A DNA stretch of 64,000 nt from Lacibacter sediminis. GTDB taxonomy: Bacteria; Bacteroidota; Bacteroidia; Chitinophagales; Chitinophagaceae. Made by a program: the position numbers and the translations under genes. The notes beneath the pieces are model-generated. The model made no database searches, was not told the origin of the DNA, and saw only the letters and a program-made list of their open reading frames with translations. The stretch is from contig NZ_CP060007.1 in NCBI RefSeq assembly GCF_014168535.1, positions 4,588,001 to 4,652,000 of the forward strand, in the 5' to 3' direction. This document shows positions 17,811 to 26,599 of the stretch, one piece after another (the first letter of the stretch is position 1; every line of letters begins with the position of its first letter).

Positions 17811-18677
17811 GTGAAGAAATTTTTAGTCCTCATTTTCTTAACTACATCCATTGCATGTGCAGCACAGGATTCACTTTATAAACTTGGGCCTGATTCACAA
17901 CGAAAAGATGGCGTACCAAAAGGAAGCGTTACAAAACATGAATGGCAAAGCAAGCTTTATAATAATTTTCGTGAATATTACATTTATGTGCCTGCACAAT
18001 ACGATGCTTCGAAACCGGCAGCATTAATGGTTTTTCAGGACGGACATAGTTATGTAAATGATTCAGGTGATTTTCGTGTTCCGATTGTTTATGACAATTT
18101 AATTCAGCAAAAGAAATTGCCTGTTACGATTTGTTTGTTTGTAAACCCTGGGCATAATACAAAAGACTATCCGCAAAACAGGTATGCATCAAGAAACCGT
18201 GCAGATGAATATGATGTACTGGATGATCGTTATGCAACGATGCTGATGGATGAACTTATTCCTGAACTGAAAAAGAAATATAATATCAGCAACGATCCAA
18301 AGATGCATGGCATTGGTGGTTTATCAAGCGGCGCAATCTGTGCATTTACAGCTGCATGGGAACATCCGGAATACTTCAGCAAAGTATTGAGTCATATCGG
18401 GAGCTATACAAATATCCGTGGAGGAAATAATTATCCATCGATCATCCGTAAACATAAAAAGAAGGACATTAAGATCTTTATGCAGGATGGCACCAATGAT
18501 CTCGATAATGAACATGGCAACTGGTGGCTGGCTAATCTGGAAATGGAATCGGCATTAAAGTTCAAAGGCTACGAATTTAAGTTTGAAAAAGGATCAGGCA
18601 CACATAGCGGAAAACATGGCGGGAGTATATTGCCTGCATCATTGATCTGGCTATGGAGCGATGTCACAAATAAATAA
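17811..18677 (+). CDS. secreted esterase (Fes-like alpha/beta hydrolase)
   Basis: About 288 residues. There is no ATG at the 5' end; GTG 17811 gives a typical Sec signal peptide (VKKFLVLIFLTTSIACAAQ), while TTG 17799 would add four residues. The protein belongs to the putative esterase family of enterochelin and feruloyl/acetyl-xylan esterases. The nucleophile Ser is in GGLSSGA and the catalytic His in the GTHSGKHGG segment near the C-terminus. In a xylan locus, removal of feruloyl or acetyl groups is plausible, but lactone or other ester substrates are possible. Spacing to its neighbours is 13 and 17 bases. Confidence 0.8.
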   Translation: MKKFLVLIFLTTSIACAAQDSLYKLGPDSQRKDGVPKGSVTKHEWQSKLYNNFREYYIYVPAQYDASKPAALMVFQDGHSYVNDSGDFRVPIVYDNLIQQKKLPVTICLFVNPGHNTKDYPQNRYASRNRADEYDVLDDRYATMLMDELIPELKKKYNISNDPKMHGIGGLSSGAICAFTAAWEHPEYFSKVLSHIGSYTNIRGGNNYPSIIRKHKKKDIKIFMQDGTNDLDNEHGNWWLANLEMESALKFKGYEFKFEKGSGTHSGKHGGSILPASLIWLWSDVTNK

Positions 18678-18694
18678 ACAGATAATCATATAAC

Positions 18695-19525
18695 ATGAAA
18701 TTATTCAAGACCAAAGCAGGCGTTGTTATTGAACAGGCCGATCAGTTTTTTTTAGTTGCAGATACAAGTTGGAATGAGTTTATTAATAATGACAACGTAT
18801 TTGAAAACGCAAAAGCACTTACTTCTACATTAGCTGCTGGTGATAAAACATTAATTAACGAAGTGCTGCCTCCAATGGGAAGCGAGCAGGAATTGTGGGC
18901 CTGTGGTGTAACTTACTATCGCAGTATGGTTGGCCGACAGGAAGAAAGCAAAGCAGCAGGTGGTGCCGATTTTTACAGTAAGGTATATGAAGCCGAACGA
19001 CCTGAATGTTTTTTTAAAAGTTCATTTCACCGTGTAGTAGGTCATAAAGATTTTGTACGCATTCGCAAAGACAGTACATGGGATGTACCGGAACCTGAGT
19101 TAACATTAGTAGTTACATCATCCGGTAAGATCATTGGTTATACAGTGGGTAACGATATGAGCAGCCGTAGTATTGAAGGCGAAAATCCTTTGTACCTGCC
19201 ACAGGCAAAAACATATGATGGCTGTGCAGCAGTTGGTCCATGTGTTTATATCACAAATGAACACCTCTCGCCCGAAACAACGATTCATCTTTCTATAAAA
19301 AGAAATGCTGCCGTAGTATTTGAAGGAACGATCGCTATCAGCCAAATGAAACGCACGCCACAGGAACTGGTTTCGTTTATTTATCGTGAAAGCAGTTTTC
19401 CCCATGGCTGTTTAATCATGACAGGTACAGGCATTGTACCGGGCAGTGATTTCACCTTGCAAAGCGCCGATGAAATAAAAATTTCCATTGAGGGTATTGG
19501 TGACTTAGTGAATACTGTTAAGTAA
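18695..19525 (+). CDS. FAH-family 2-keto-3-deoxy-pentonate dehydratase (probable)
   Basis: A 276-residue cytosolic protein of the fumarylacetoacetate hydrolase superfamily. Metal-binding acidic residues occur in VPEPELTLVV and the family GNDMSSRSIEG motif follows. FAH-family enzymes of Sulfolobus dehydrate 2-keto-3-deoxy-D-arabinonate/xylonate to 2-oxoglutarate semialdehyde. That step lies exactly between the IlvD-type dehydratase and the semialdehyde dehydrogenase encoded upstream, so this assignment is strongly supported by context. A diketo-acid hydrolase (as in rhamnose pathways) is the main alternative. It is 17 bases from the esterase gene and 31 from the xylanase gene. Confidence 0.8.
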   Translation: MKLFKTKAGVVIEQADQFFLVADTSWNEFINNDNVFENAKALTSTLAAGDKTLINEVLPPMGSEQELWACGVTYYRSMVGRQEESKAAGGADFYSKVYEAERPECFFKSSFHRVVGHKDFVRIRKDSTWDVPEPELTLVVTSSGKIIGYTVGNDMSSRSIEGENPLYLPQAKTYDGCAAVGPCVYITNEHLSPETTIHLSIKRNAAVVFEGTIAISQMKRTPQELVSFIYRESSFPHGCLIMTGTGIVPGSDFTLQSADEIKISIEGIGDLVNTVK

Positions 19526-19556
19526 ACAGTCTACGATCATTTAAAAACAACTTCAA

Positions 19557-20729
19557 TTGAAAAAGCTAAAATATTTTTTGTTTGCTTTACCTGTTACGCT
19601 CATCAGTTTCGCCTATATGAAAAAAGTGAATCATGGCCCTGCTGCCGATAAAACATTAAAAGATATTTATAAAGATGCATTCTTAATAGGTACTGCTGTT
19701 ACACCACAAATCACATCAGGTGCCGACAAAGCTTCGCAGGATATCGTTATAAAACACTTCAATACCATTACTGTTGAAAATGTAATGAAAGCTGCATTGA
19801 TCAATCCGGAGCCAGGTGTTTTTAATTTCAAACCTGCCGATGATTTTGTTGCTTTTGGAGAAAACCATAAAATGTTCATCATAGGCCACACATTAGTTTG
19901 GCATAACCAATGCCCGGCATGGTTTTTCACAAATGCAAATGGAAAACCAAATACAAAAGAAGAACAGATCGAACGACTGCGAAGTCATATTCAAACTGTT
20001 GCCGGAAGGTATGCAGGGCGTGTGCATGCATGGGATGTAGTGAATGAAGTGATGGGTGAAGATGGAAATTACCGGCCAACAACATGGGTGAATGCGTTTG
20101 GCAACGGAGATACCTTAGTAAAGTACGCATTTAAATTTGCTGCACAATATGCACCCAATACAGAATTGTATTATAACGATTTTAATGCATGGCGACCTGC
20201 AAAGAGAGATGGCATTGTACGTTTGGTAAAGATGTTACAAAAAGAAGGCATTCGTATTGATGGTGTTGGCATGCAAGGTCATTGGGGTTTGAATTATCCT
20301 AAAACAAAATATATTGAAGAGGCAATTGATGCATATGCAGCTTGTAATGTAAAGGTGATGATCACAGAACTGGATGTTGATGTGCTTCCGTTAACAAAAG
20401 AAGGACAGATCATTGGCCAGGGCATGGCTGATAAACAATTTCAACTGGAAGAGTTCAAAACTTTCTTAGACCCTTATCAAAAAGGATTACCCGATAGTAT
20501 AGAAAATTTATTGACCAACCGCTATAAAGAACTCTTCGGTATCTTTTATAAACGAAAAGATAAAATTGACCGGGTTACGTTGTGGGGTGTACACGATGGC
20601 ATGAATTGGAAAAACGATTATCCTGTACCGGGGCGAACAAATTATCCATTGCTATGGACGAGACAACGACAACCTAAGCCGGCTTTACAAGCCGTAATGG
20701 CTGTTCCGGAAAATTATCGGGTTAAATAA
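19557..20729 (+). CDS. GH10 endo-1,4-beta-xylanase
   Basis: A 390-residue single-domain GH10 enzyme with an N-terminal hydrophobic signal segment. The start is TTG 19557; the first in-frame ATG (19617, residue 21) would remove the signal, so TTG is preferred. The acid/base is E164 in AWDVVNEVMG and the nucleophile E271 in ITELDVDVLP; IGHTLVWHNQCPAWF forms the -1 to -2 subsites. It cleaves the xylan backbone to xylo-oligosaccharides in the periplasm or at the surface. It is the only xylan backbone enzyme seen in this unit. No beta-xylosidase is adjacent. Confidence 0.95.
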   Translation: MKKLKYFLFALPVTLISFAYMKKVNHGPAADKTLKDIYKDAFLIGTAVTPQITSGADKASQDIVIKHFNTITVENVMKAALINPEPGVFNFKPADDFVAFGENHKMFIIGHTLVWHNQCPAWFFTNANGKPNTKEEQIERLRSHIQTVAGRYAGRVHAWDVVNEVMGEDGNYRPTTWVNAFGNGDTLVKYAFKFAAQYAPNTELYYNDFNAWRPAKRDGIVRLVKMLQKEGIRIDGVGMQGHWGLNYPKTKYIEEAIDAYAACNVKVMITELDVDVLPLTKEGQIIGQGMADKQFQLEEFKTFLDPYQKGLPDSIENLLTNRYKELFGIFYKRKDKIDRVTLWGVHDGMNWKNDYPVPGRTNYPLLWTRQRQPKPALQAVMAVPENYRVK

Positions 20730-20743
20730 CGATCTTACCATTC

Positions 20744-22051
20744 ATGCAGCTACTCATTATACTATTCGCCATTATTCTACAGGTGTTCTTAACTGTAAAA
20801 AAGATCAACCCTTTTTTATCATTATTAATCGTTGCTATTACCGCCGGATTATTATTAGGTATGCCGCCGGGTCAACTGGTGAAATCAATTGAGAAAGGAG
20901 TTGGCAGTACATTAGGTGGGTTGGCATTAATTCTTTGCCTTGGTGCCGTACTCGGAAAGATATTAGAAGCTAGTGGTGCTGCAGAAAAGATCGCTACTAC
21001 ATTGATCAGAAAATTTGGAGAGAAGAATATACAATGGGCAGTATTGCTTACCGGTTTTTTGATTGGTATTCCACTTTATTACAATGCAGGGTTTGTGATT
21101 CTTGTGCCACTTGTGTTTATGCTGGCGAGAAAAACCGGGTTACCGTTGTTGTACATCGCTATTCCAATGGCTGCGGCACTAAGTACAACACATTGTTTTC
21201 TGCCGCCGCATCCCGGGCCTGTTGTGTTGGTGAATGCGTTTCATGCTGATATGGGTAAAGTGTTGGTCTATGGTATCATCATTGCTATACCTGCGGTAAT
21301 TGTTGCAGGTCCTTTGTTAGGGAGAGTTGTGAAAGGAATTACTTCATCACAAACGAATTTATTCTCCCCTGTTGATACGGAGTTGAAAGAACTACCGGCT
21401 GCATTGCCAAGTTTTTTAATTGCATTACTTCCTGTTTTATTGATCTCACTTGCCGTGATCGCACAAAATTTTCTGGCAGATGGATTTGTAAAAACGACTT
21501 TCCTGTTCATTGGCGAATCAACCATTGCTTTATTGATAGCAGTGCTTTTAGCTTTCTACTTCTTTGGTATTCGTAAGAATATTCCAATGGATAAATTAAT
21601 GAAATGGTTAGGTGATGGGATTTCAGGTATAGCTATGATCTTACTCATTATTACTGCAGGAGGTGTATTTAAACAGGTATTGCAGGATAGTGGCACCGGC
21701 GATTATATTGCATCATTCAGCAGCAAATGGCAAATGCCTCCGTTGATCTTTGCATGGGTCATTACAGCATTGTTACGTGTAACCATCGGTTCAGCAACTG
21801 TTGCAGGCATTACGGCTGCGGGGATTGTTGCTCCGTTAGTAACAACCGGTGTTGCTTCACCTGAATTAATGGTGTTGGCGGTTGGCAGTGGCAGTGTGTT
21901 TGGTTCGCATATCAACGATTCAGGTTTCTGGATGTATAAAGAATTCTTTCAACTTTCTCTTAAACAAACCTTTTTATCGTGGACGGTGATGGAGACTCTT
22001 ATTTCTATTTTGGGATTGATAGGAGTTCTGCTATTAAACTATTTTATTTAA
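20744..22051 (+). CDS. gntP: GntP-family gluconate/aldonate:H+ symporter
   Basis: A 435-residue inner-membrane protein with about twelve hydrophobic helices. Family motifs include GIPLYYNAGFVILVPLVF and CFLPPHPGPV, plus ITAGGVFKQVLQDSG and GSVFGSHINDSGFWM in the C-terminal half. GntP carriers import gluconate and related aldonates with protons. As the last gene of the pentonate unit, 14 bases after the xylanase gene, it probably imports an aldonate formed outside the cytoplasm for the IlvD-type dehydratase. Only 12 bases separate it from the convergent cysteine desulfurase gene, and no terminator is visible there. Confidence 0.9.
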   Translation: MQLLIILFAIILQVFLTVKKINPFLSLLIVAITAGLLLGMPPGQLVKSIEKGVGSTLGGLALILCLGAVLGKILEASGAAEKIATTLIRKFGEKNIQWAVLLTGFLIGIPLYYNAGFVILVPLVFMLARKTGLPLLYIAIPMAAALSTTHCFLPPHPGPVVLVNAFHADMGKVLVYGIIIAIPAVIVAGPLLGRVVKGITSSQTNLFSPVDTELKELPAALPSFLIALLPVLLISLAVIAQNFLADGFVKTTFLFIGESTIALLIAVLLAFYFFGIRKNIPMDKLMKWLGDGISGIAMILLIITAGGVFKQVLQDSGTGDYIASFSSKWQMPPLIFAWVITALLRVTIGSATVAGITAAGIVAPLVTTGVASPELMVLAVGSGSVFGSHINDSGFWMYKEFFQLSLKQTFLSWTVMETLISILGLIGVLLLNYFI

Positions 22052-22063
22052 TGATTCAAATGT

Positions 22064-23215
22064 TCAAATCGTTTGCAAGCCTTCTACTACCTGCCTGATC
22101 TTCTTCAATACTTCAATAATTTCTTCTTCAGTTGTAAAGCGGCCCAAACTAAACCGTATAGAACCAATCGCCACTTCATCTTTCAAACCCATTGCTTTTA
22201 ATACATGCGATGGTTCTGCCGACGCTGAAGTACATGCAGATCCTGATGATACCGCTACATGTTTACTAAGCTGGCCAATGAGTTGCGCAGCACCATTGAA
22301 ATCAAATGAAACATTTGCAACATGCGGAAGTAAAAAGTTTTTGTCGCCATTAAGCCTGGTACACCCAAGCTCCAACAACCCATTCAGCAATTGATCACGC
22401 AGTTGCTCAATTCGTAAGCGATCAGTTTGCATATCCAACAAACAAATGTCACATGCTTTGCCAAGCCCAACAATACCGGGCACATTCAATGTGCCGCTTC
22501 GCAACCCTTTTTCATGACCACCGCCATACTGAAGCGGACTTAATTTTACTCTTGGATTTTTCCTGCGCACATACAAAGCACCCACTCCTTTCGGACCATA
22601 AAATTTATGTGCCGATAAGGCCAACAGATCAATATCATCTTTCAACACATCAACCGGAATTTTTCCAACTGCCTGTGTGGCATCGCTGAAAAACAGCACG
22701 CCGGTTTTTTTTGCAATGGCTGTCATTTCTTTTATCGGAAACAAAACACCCGTTTCGTTATTGGCATACATCGCTGCAATCAGTATCGTATCAGCTTGTA
22801 TGTTTTTTTCAAGCAGAGGCAGATCGGGCAATCCATTTGCATCAACAGGAAGATAGGTTACTGTTGCGCCCTGTTTTTCTAAATAAGCACAAGTATCCAA
22901 CACGGCTTTGTGTTCCGTTTGGTAGGTAATAATATGTTTGCCCTTCGATTGATAGGTTTCATAAACACCCCGCAATGCAAGATTAACAGCTTCGGTCGCT
23001 CCGGAAGTGAAGATCAGTTCTGAGGGGTCAGACCCTATCAGCTTTGCAACTCTCTCCCGACCTATCGTAACAGCTTCTTCCGCCACCCACCCATACGCAT
23101 GCGTTCGGCTGGCTGCATTTCCAAATCGGCTGGTAAAATAGGGCAACATTTCTTCCATCACCCTTGTGTCACAGGGAGTTGTGGCATTATAATCGAGATA
23201 GATGGGGTATTGCAT
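22064..23215 (-). CDS. cysteine desulfurase (NifS/IscS-like)
   Basis: A 383-residue PLP-dependent class V aminotransferase-fold enzyme. The PLP lysine is K204 in SAHKFYGPKG and the persulfide-forming catalytic Cys is C328 in SSGSACTSASAEPSH. It releases sulfur from L-cysteine for Fe-S cluster assembly or tRNA thiolation. The residues around C328 fit the NifS/IscS group (class I) rather than SufS. It stands alone on the minus strand with no iscU or suf partner nearby. It could support the Fe-S dehydratase of the neighbouring locus, but general housekeeping is more likely. Confidence 0.9.
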   Translation of the reverse strand: MQYPIYLDYNATTPCDTRVMEEMLPYFTSRFGNAASRTHAYGWVAEEAVTIGRERVAKLIGSDPSELIFTSGATEAVNLALRGVYETYQSKGKHIITYQTEHKAVLDTCAYLEKQGATVTYLPVDANGLPDLPLLEKNIQADTILIAAMYANNETGVLFPIKEMTAIAKKTGVLFFSDATQAVGKIPVDVLKDDIDLLALSAHKFYGPKGVGALYVRRKNPRVKLSPLQYGGGHEKGLRSGTLNVPGIVGLGKACDICLLDMQTDRLRIEQLRDQLLNGLLELGCTRLNGDKNFLLPHVANVSFDFNGAAQLIGQLSKHVAVSSGSACTSASAEPSHVLKAMGLKDEVAIGSIRFSLGRFTTEEEIIEVLKKIRQVVEGLQTI

Positions 23216-23335
23216 ACTTCTAAGACCTGCAAATTAGAACATAAATAGAACCATTCGCATGGTCGTTCGGCTCTTGCAGGCACATTCTTGCCGAATTCAA
23301 ACCCTTTTTTAACATCCTTACTAAAAGCATCGGCC

Positions 23336-23343
23336 TACCTTTG
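23336..23343 (+). promoter_or_regulatory. -7 promoter element (TACCTTTG) before the L,D-transpeptidase gene
   Basis: An exact match to the Bacteroidota primary-sigma -7 element TAnnTTTG, followed by CA as is usual in this phylum. It has a T-rich stretch at 23304-23310 at roughly the right distance for the -33 region. It lies about 165 bases before the start codon at 23510, implying a long leader. The rest of the 23216-23509 divergent gap shows nothing else I can name. Confidence 0.55.
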
Positions 23344-23509
23344 CATTGCTCTCACTAACCAACAGGCTATACTACAAAACACTTAGTTCCAGAACAACTC
23401 TGCTGCCTGAGATACTATTTTTCACATTAAATCGTTACCGGCTATGAGTTTGGTGAAAGCGAAACTTTTATTATTTTTAAAAATCCAACATCCGTTAAAC
23501 CAATTAACT

Positions 23510-24277
23510 ATGAAACTATTTCGTACCAACCTGCTGTATATTGCTATTACAGCATTCATCATATTACAAATACCAATTGCTATTGCCGGTAACAGCCCCG
23601 ATGCCGGAACACTCACACATTATATAAATGAAGTGGAGGAAGCCGCAAAGGTTGAACTGAATGCAGAAGAAATGATCGCTGCAAAGGCCGACAGCATTTA
23701 CGATACACTTCATCTTTTACAGGCAGGTTTGCAGGAAGAAGCATTTGAACTGGCATATGAAGGCTATTATAAACTTTTGGAACAAGGCAAAATGTCGAAA
23801 AAGGATGTGTTAACCATTGCCGATTTCTCGAAACCATCTTCTGAAGAGCGTTTGTTTGTGATTGATATGGAAAAAGGAAAGATCCTCTTTCAAACATTGG
23901 TTGCACATGGCCGAAAGAGCGGGCTAATTTATGCAACTGAATTTTCTAACAAACCTGAATCAAATAAGAGCAGCCTTGGTTTTTATCTCACCATGCAACC
24001 TTATTACGGTGGAAAAGGATATGCATTGAGGTTACAGGGTTTAGAAAAAGGAATTAATGATAATGCATTTGAACGGGCTATTGTTTTGCATGGTTCAGAC
24101 TATGTAACAAGTCAGTTTGCTAACAGCAATGGTTATTTAGGTCGCAGCCTTGGTTGCCCTGCTGTACCAACAAAACAAACAAAGGCTATCATTAACAGTA
24201 TTAAAAACGGAAGTCTTTTATTTATCTATCATCCAACAGAAGAATACAAAACAAAATCAACGATACTGAACAGTTAA
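23510..24277 (+). CDS. murein L,D-transpeptidase catalytic domain protein (YkuD-type)
   Basis: 255 residues from ATG 23510, which places a Sec signal segment (LFRTNLLYIAITAFIILQIP) directly at the N-terminus; an upstream in-frame ATG at 23444 would put 22 extra residues before it. The catalytic domain has the His of VLHGSDY and the active-site Cys of LGRSLGCPAVP, the H...S-x-G-C pattern of YkuD-fold L,D-transpeptidases, probably the YkuD_2 subgroup common in Bacteroidota. It acts on peptidoglycan cross-links in the periplasm. It converges on the PAP2-like gene, with a shared terminator between them. Confidence 0.85.
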   Translation: MKLFRTNLLYIAITAFIILQIPIAIAGNSPDAGTLTHYINEVEEAAKVELNAEEMIAAKADSIYDTLHLLQAGLQEEAFELAYEGYYKLLEQGKMSKKDVLTIADFSKPSSEERLFVIDMEKGKILFQTLVAHGRKSGLIYATEFSNKPESNKSSLGFYLTMQPYYGGKGYALRLQGLEKGINDNAFERAIVLHGSDYVTSQFANSNGYLGRSLGCPAVPTKQTKAIINSIKNGSLLFIYHPTEEYKTKSTILNS

Positions 24278-24324
24278 TTCTGTTCCATCTTTTTAACCAA
24301 TTGAGATTCGAGTTCCTGATGATG

Positions 24325-24354
24325 AAAAGCCCTGGCATTCCTGCCGGGGTTTTT
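24325..24354. terminator. bidirectional intrinsic terminator
   Basis: A 13-base stem (AAAAGCCCTGGCA with TGCCGGGGTTTTT, two G-T pairs) and TTCC loop has an A tract on one side and a T tract on the other. It lies between the convergent L,D-transpeptidase and PAP2-like genes. Its right edge reaches the stop codon of the leftward gene. Confidence 0.85.
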
Positions 24355-25039
24355 AATGTACGATCATCCATGCAACAAGCTGAATGACGATGCCGGTAAT
24401 AAGACCGGTATAAATTTCAAAAGATTTATGATCACTTACGACCAAACGGCTGCTGCATGTAACACCGGCAACAAGCACAGCTGCCAATAATGAAAAGACA
24501 TCATCTAATTTATTGGCAAAAAGCAATAACACAAAGAATGCAACCATGCCACCAACACCCATGGCATGCATACTCACCTTCATGTAATTATTAATGATGA
24601 GTGAAGCACAGGAAGCAACAAATGCACTTAACAAAAATGCACGCAACTCTGTTGGGTCGCCTAATTGTTTGGATACATAATATGTCCAGAAGAAAAAAGT
24701 AATGCAGGCAACGTATGGAATAATGCGGTCTTTCTGTGTTGGCAATTGAATGGACTGAATAAAGCCAAGACCTTTCAACAGTAACACAGTTACGATCGGT
24801 AAAAAAATACTTGTACCAAAAACCCGCAAAAAATAAATGATCCTTGTTTCAGGATCAACACCAAGAAACACATGATTGTTTTGGTATAAAAGATACAGCA
24901 CCACCCAGCCAATAATAAAAAGCGGGTGAAATAAATACGAAAAGATCAATGCAGGAATTCTAAATGCAGCCGGATATTTTTCAGGAGTTGTATCCAGGCT
25001 TCCTTCTTCATTAATCACCAAATGTTCCGTCATACTCAT
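24353..25039 (-). CDS. PAP2-like integral membrane protein
   Basis: A 228-residue protein with about six hydrophobic segments. A degenerate phosphatidic-acid phosphatase type 2 signature is visible: QKDRIIPY near residue 102 (compare KxxxxxxRP), SMHAMG near 155 (compare PSGH), and SRLVVSDHKSFE near 197, which fits SR-x5-H-x3-D with Glu for Asp. Whether it is catalytic is uncertain because the first motif is incomplete and PSGH is replaced. A role in undecaprenyl- or phosphatidyl-phosphate dephosphorylation is possible. The start codon overlaps the rpoN stop by four bases (ATGA), so the two are probably translationally coupled. Confidence 0.65.
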   Translation of the reverse strand: MSMTEHLVINEEGSLDTTPEKYPAAFRIPALIFSYLFHPLFIIGWVVLYLLYQNNHVFLGVDPETRIIYFLRVFGTSIFLPIVTVLLLKGLGFIQSIQLPTQKDRIIPYVACITFFFWTYYVSKQLGDPTELRAFLLSAFVASCASLIINNYMKVSMHAMGVGGMVAFFVLLLFANKLDDVFSLLAAVLVAGVTCSSRLVVSDHKSFEIYTGLITGIVIQLVAWMIVH

Positions 25040-26532
25040 AATTGTTTACGTAACCTGGCCACAGGTATATTCAACTGTTCCCTGTATTTTGCCACGGTTC
25101 TGCGTGCAATATTATAGCCTTTTTCCTGAAGGAGTTCAGTTAAACGTTCATCGCTCAATGGTTTTCGTTTTTCTTCAGCATCTACCATATCAAAGAGTAT
25201 CTTTTTCACTTCACGGGTAGATACTTCTTCACCGCTCTCTGTACTTAGCGATTCACTAAAGAAGAATTTCAATCGATACGTGCCGAATTCTGTTTGCACA
25301 AACTTACTGTTGGCTACACGGCTCACCGTTGAAATATCCAATCCGGTTTTTTCGGCAATGTCTTTCAGGATCATTGGTCGCAGGTTGGTTTCATCCCCTG
25401 TAAGGAAAAACTCTTCCTGGTGGCGCATGATGGAAGTCATGGTATGCAGCAATGTGTTTTGCCTTTGCTTTATAGCATCAATAAACCATTTTGCTGCATC
25501 AATTTTTTGTTTAATGAAAAGAACTGCTTCTTTTTGACGTTTATCTCTTTTGCTGCCCTTATCATATTCCTTCAGCATGTCACGGTAACCTTCGCTGATT
25601 CGCAGATCAGGTGCATTACGGGAGTTTAATGTGAGCTCAAGTTTACCCCCGTTATTCAGTATAAAGAAATCGGGAACAATGTATGTCTCTGCTTTATTTA
25701 CTGATCCAACATTACCGCCTGGCTTGGGGTTTAGTTTAACGATCTGCTGAATGATTGCTCTTAATTGCTCATCATCCAAAGTAAGACTGCGTTGAATTTT
25801 TTCGTAATGCTTTTTTGTAAACTCATCAAAATACTTCTCCAGTATTGTAATAGCCTGCTCTATATCCTTGGATGTATTTGTTTTTTGTTTGTGCCGCAAC
25901 TGAATGAGCAAACATTCCTGAAGATCTCTTGCACAAATACCAGGTGGGTCGAAATGCTGAATGATCTCAATTACTTCTTCTACATCTGCTTCCGAAGCAT
26001 CAATATTTTGTCTGAATGCAAGGTCGTTTACAATAGCACTGTTTTCCCTGCGCAGGTAACCATCATCGTCAATACTACCAACAACCTGCTCAGCTATTAC
26101 CTTCCGCTTATCATCCAGTTTCAACATACCTAACTGCTGAAGCAGGAGTTCATAAAAACTTGTCTCCAGTTTTACCGGTGTGGTTTTATGCTCTTCCTGT
26201 TCACCATAATTATCATCCCGCATACGGTAATCAGCAATATCATCATCGCCTTCATTTACATATTCATGAATATCGATATTATCGTATTCGTCTTCGCCCC
26301 CATCCAGATCATATTCCTCCTCATCAGATGTATCAAATTCATCTTTCACTTCACCGGTATCCTGGTCATCATTTTCTTCGTTCGATTGTTCCAATGCGGG
26401 GTTCTCTTCCAGCTCCTCTTTAATCCGTTCTTCCAGATTAGCCGTAGGTACCTGCAGCAACTTCATTAATTGAATTTGCTGGGGCGATAACTTTTGCAGT
26501 AATTTTTGATGTAGTCCCTGACTCAGTGCCAT
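25036..26532 (-). CDS. rpoN: RNA polymerase sigma-54 factor
   Basis: 498 residues from the ATG complementary to 26530-26532. Upstream in-frame codons exist, but the conserved start MALSQGLHQKLLQKLSPQQI marks region I, the activator-interacting domain. Region II is long and highly acidic (residues about 55-120), followed by the core-binding region. The C-terminal RpoN box ARRTVAKYREQLNIP contacts the -24 promoter element. It directs transcription from -24/-12 promoters with AAA+ activators. No such activator is in the window. The four-base overlap with the PAP2-like gene is unusual gene company for rpoN. Confidence 0.95.
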   Translation of the reverse strand: MALSQGLHQKLLQKLSPQQIQLMKLLQVPTANLEERIKEELEENPALEQSNEENDDQDTGEVKDEFDTSDEEEYDLDGGEDEYDNIDIHEYVNEGDDDIADYRMRDDNYGEQEEHKTTPVKLETSFYELLLQQLGMLKLDDKRKVIAEQVVGSIDDDGYLRRENSAIVNDLAFRQNIDASEADVEEVIEIIQHFDPPGICARDLQECLLIQLRHKQKTNTSKDIEQAITILEKYFDEFTKKHYEKIQRSLTLDDEQLRAIIQQIVKLNPKPGGNVGSVNKAETYIVPDFFILNNGGKLELTLNSRNAPDLRISEGYRDMLKEYDKGSKRDKRQKEAVLFIKQKIDAAKWFIDAIKQRQNTLLHTMTSIMRHQEEFFLTGDETNLRPMILKDIAEKTGLDISTVSRVANSKFVQTEFGTYRLKFFFSESLSTESGEEVSTREVKKILFDMVDAEEKRKPLSDERLTELLQEKGYNIARRTVAKYREQLNIPVARLRKQL

Positions 26533-26599
26533 TTTCTCAATACATTTATACTTTACAATGCAATTGCAAGCCGCTAAAATATTAAAAAAACAGACAGGA

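Noticed and set aside
26160..26423. His/Pro/Tyr-rich plus-strand frame opposite rpoN
   Set aside because: It is the complement of the acidic region II of sigma-54; the composition is explained by Asp/Glu codons read backwards.
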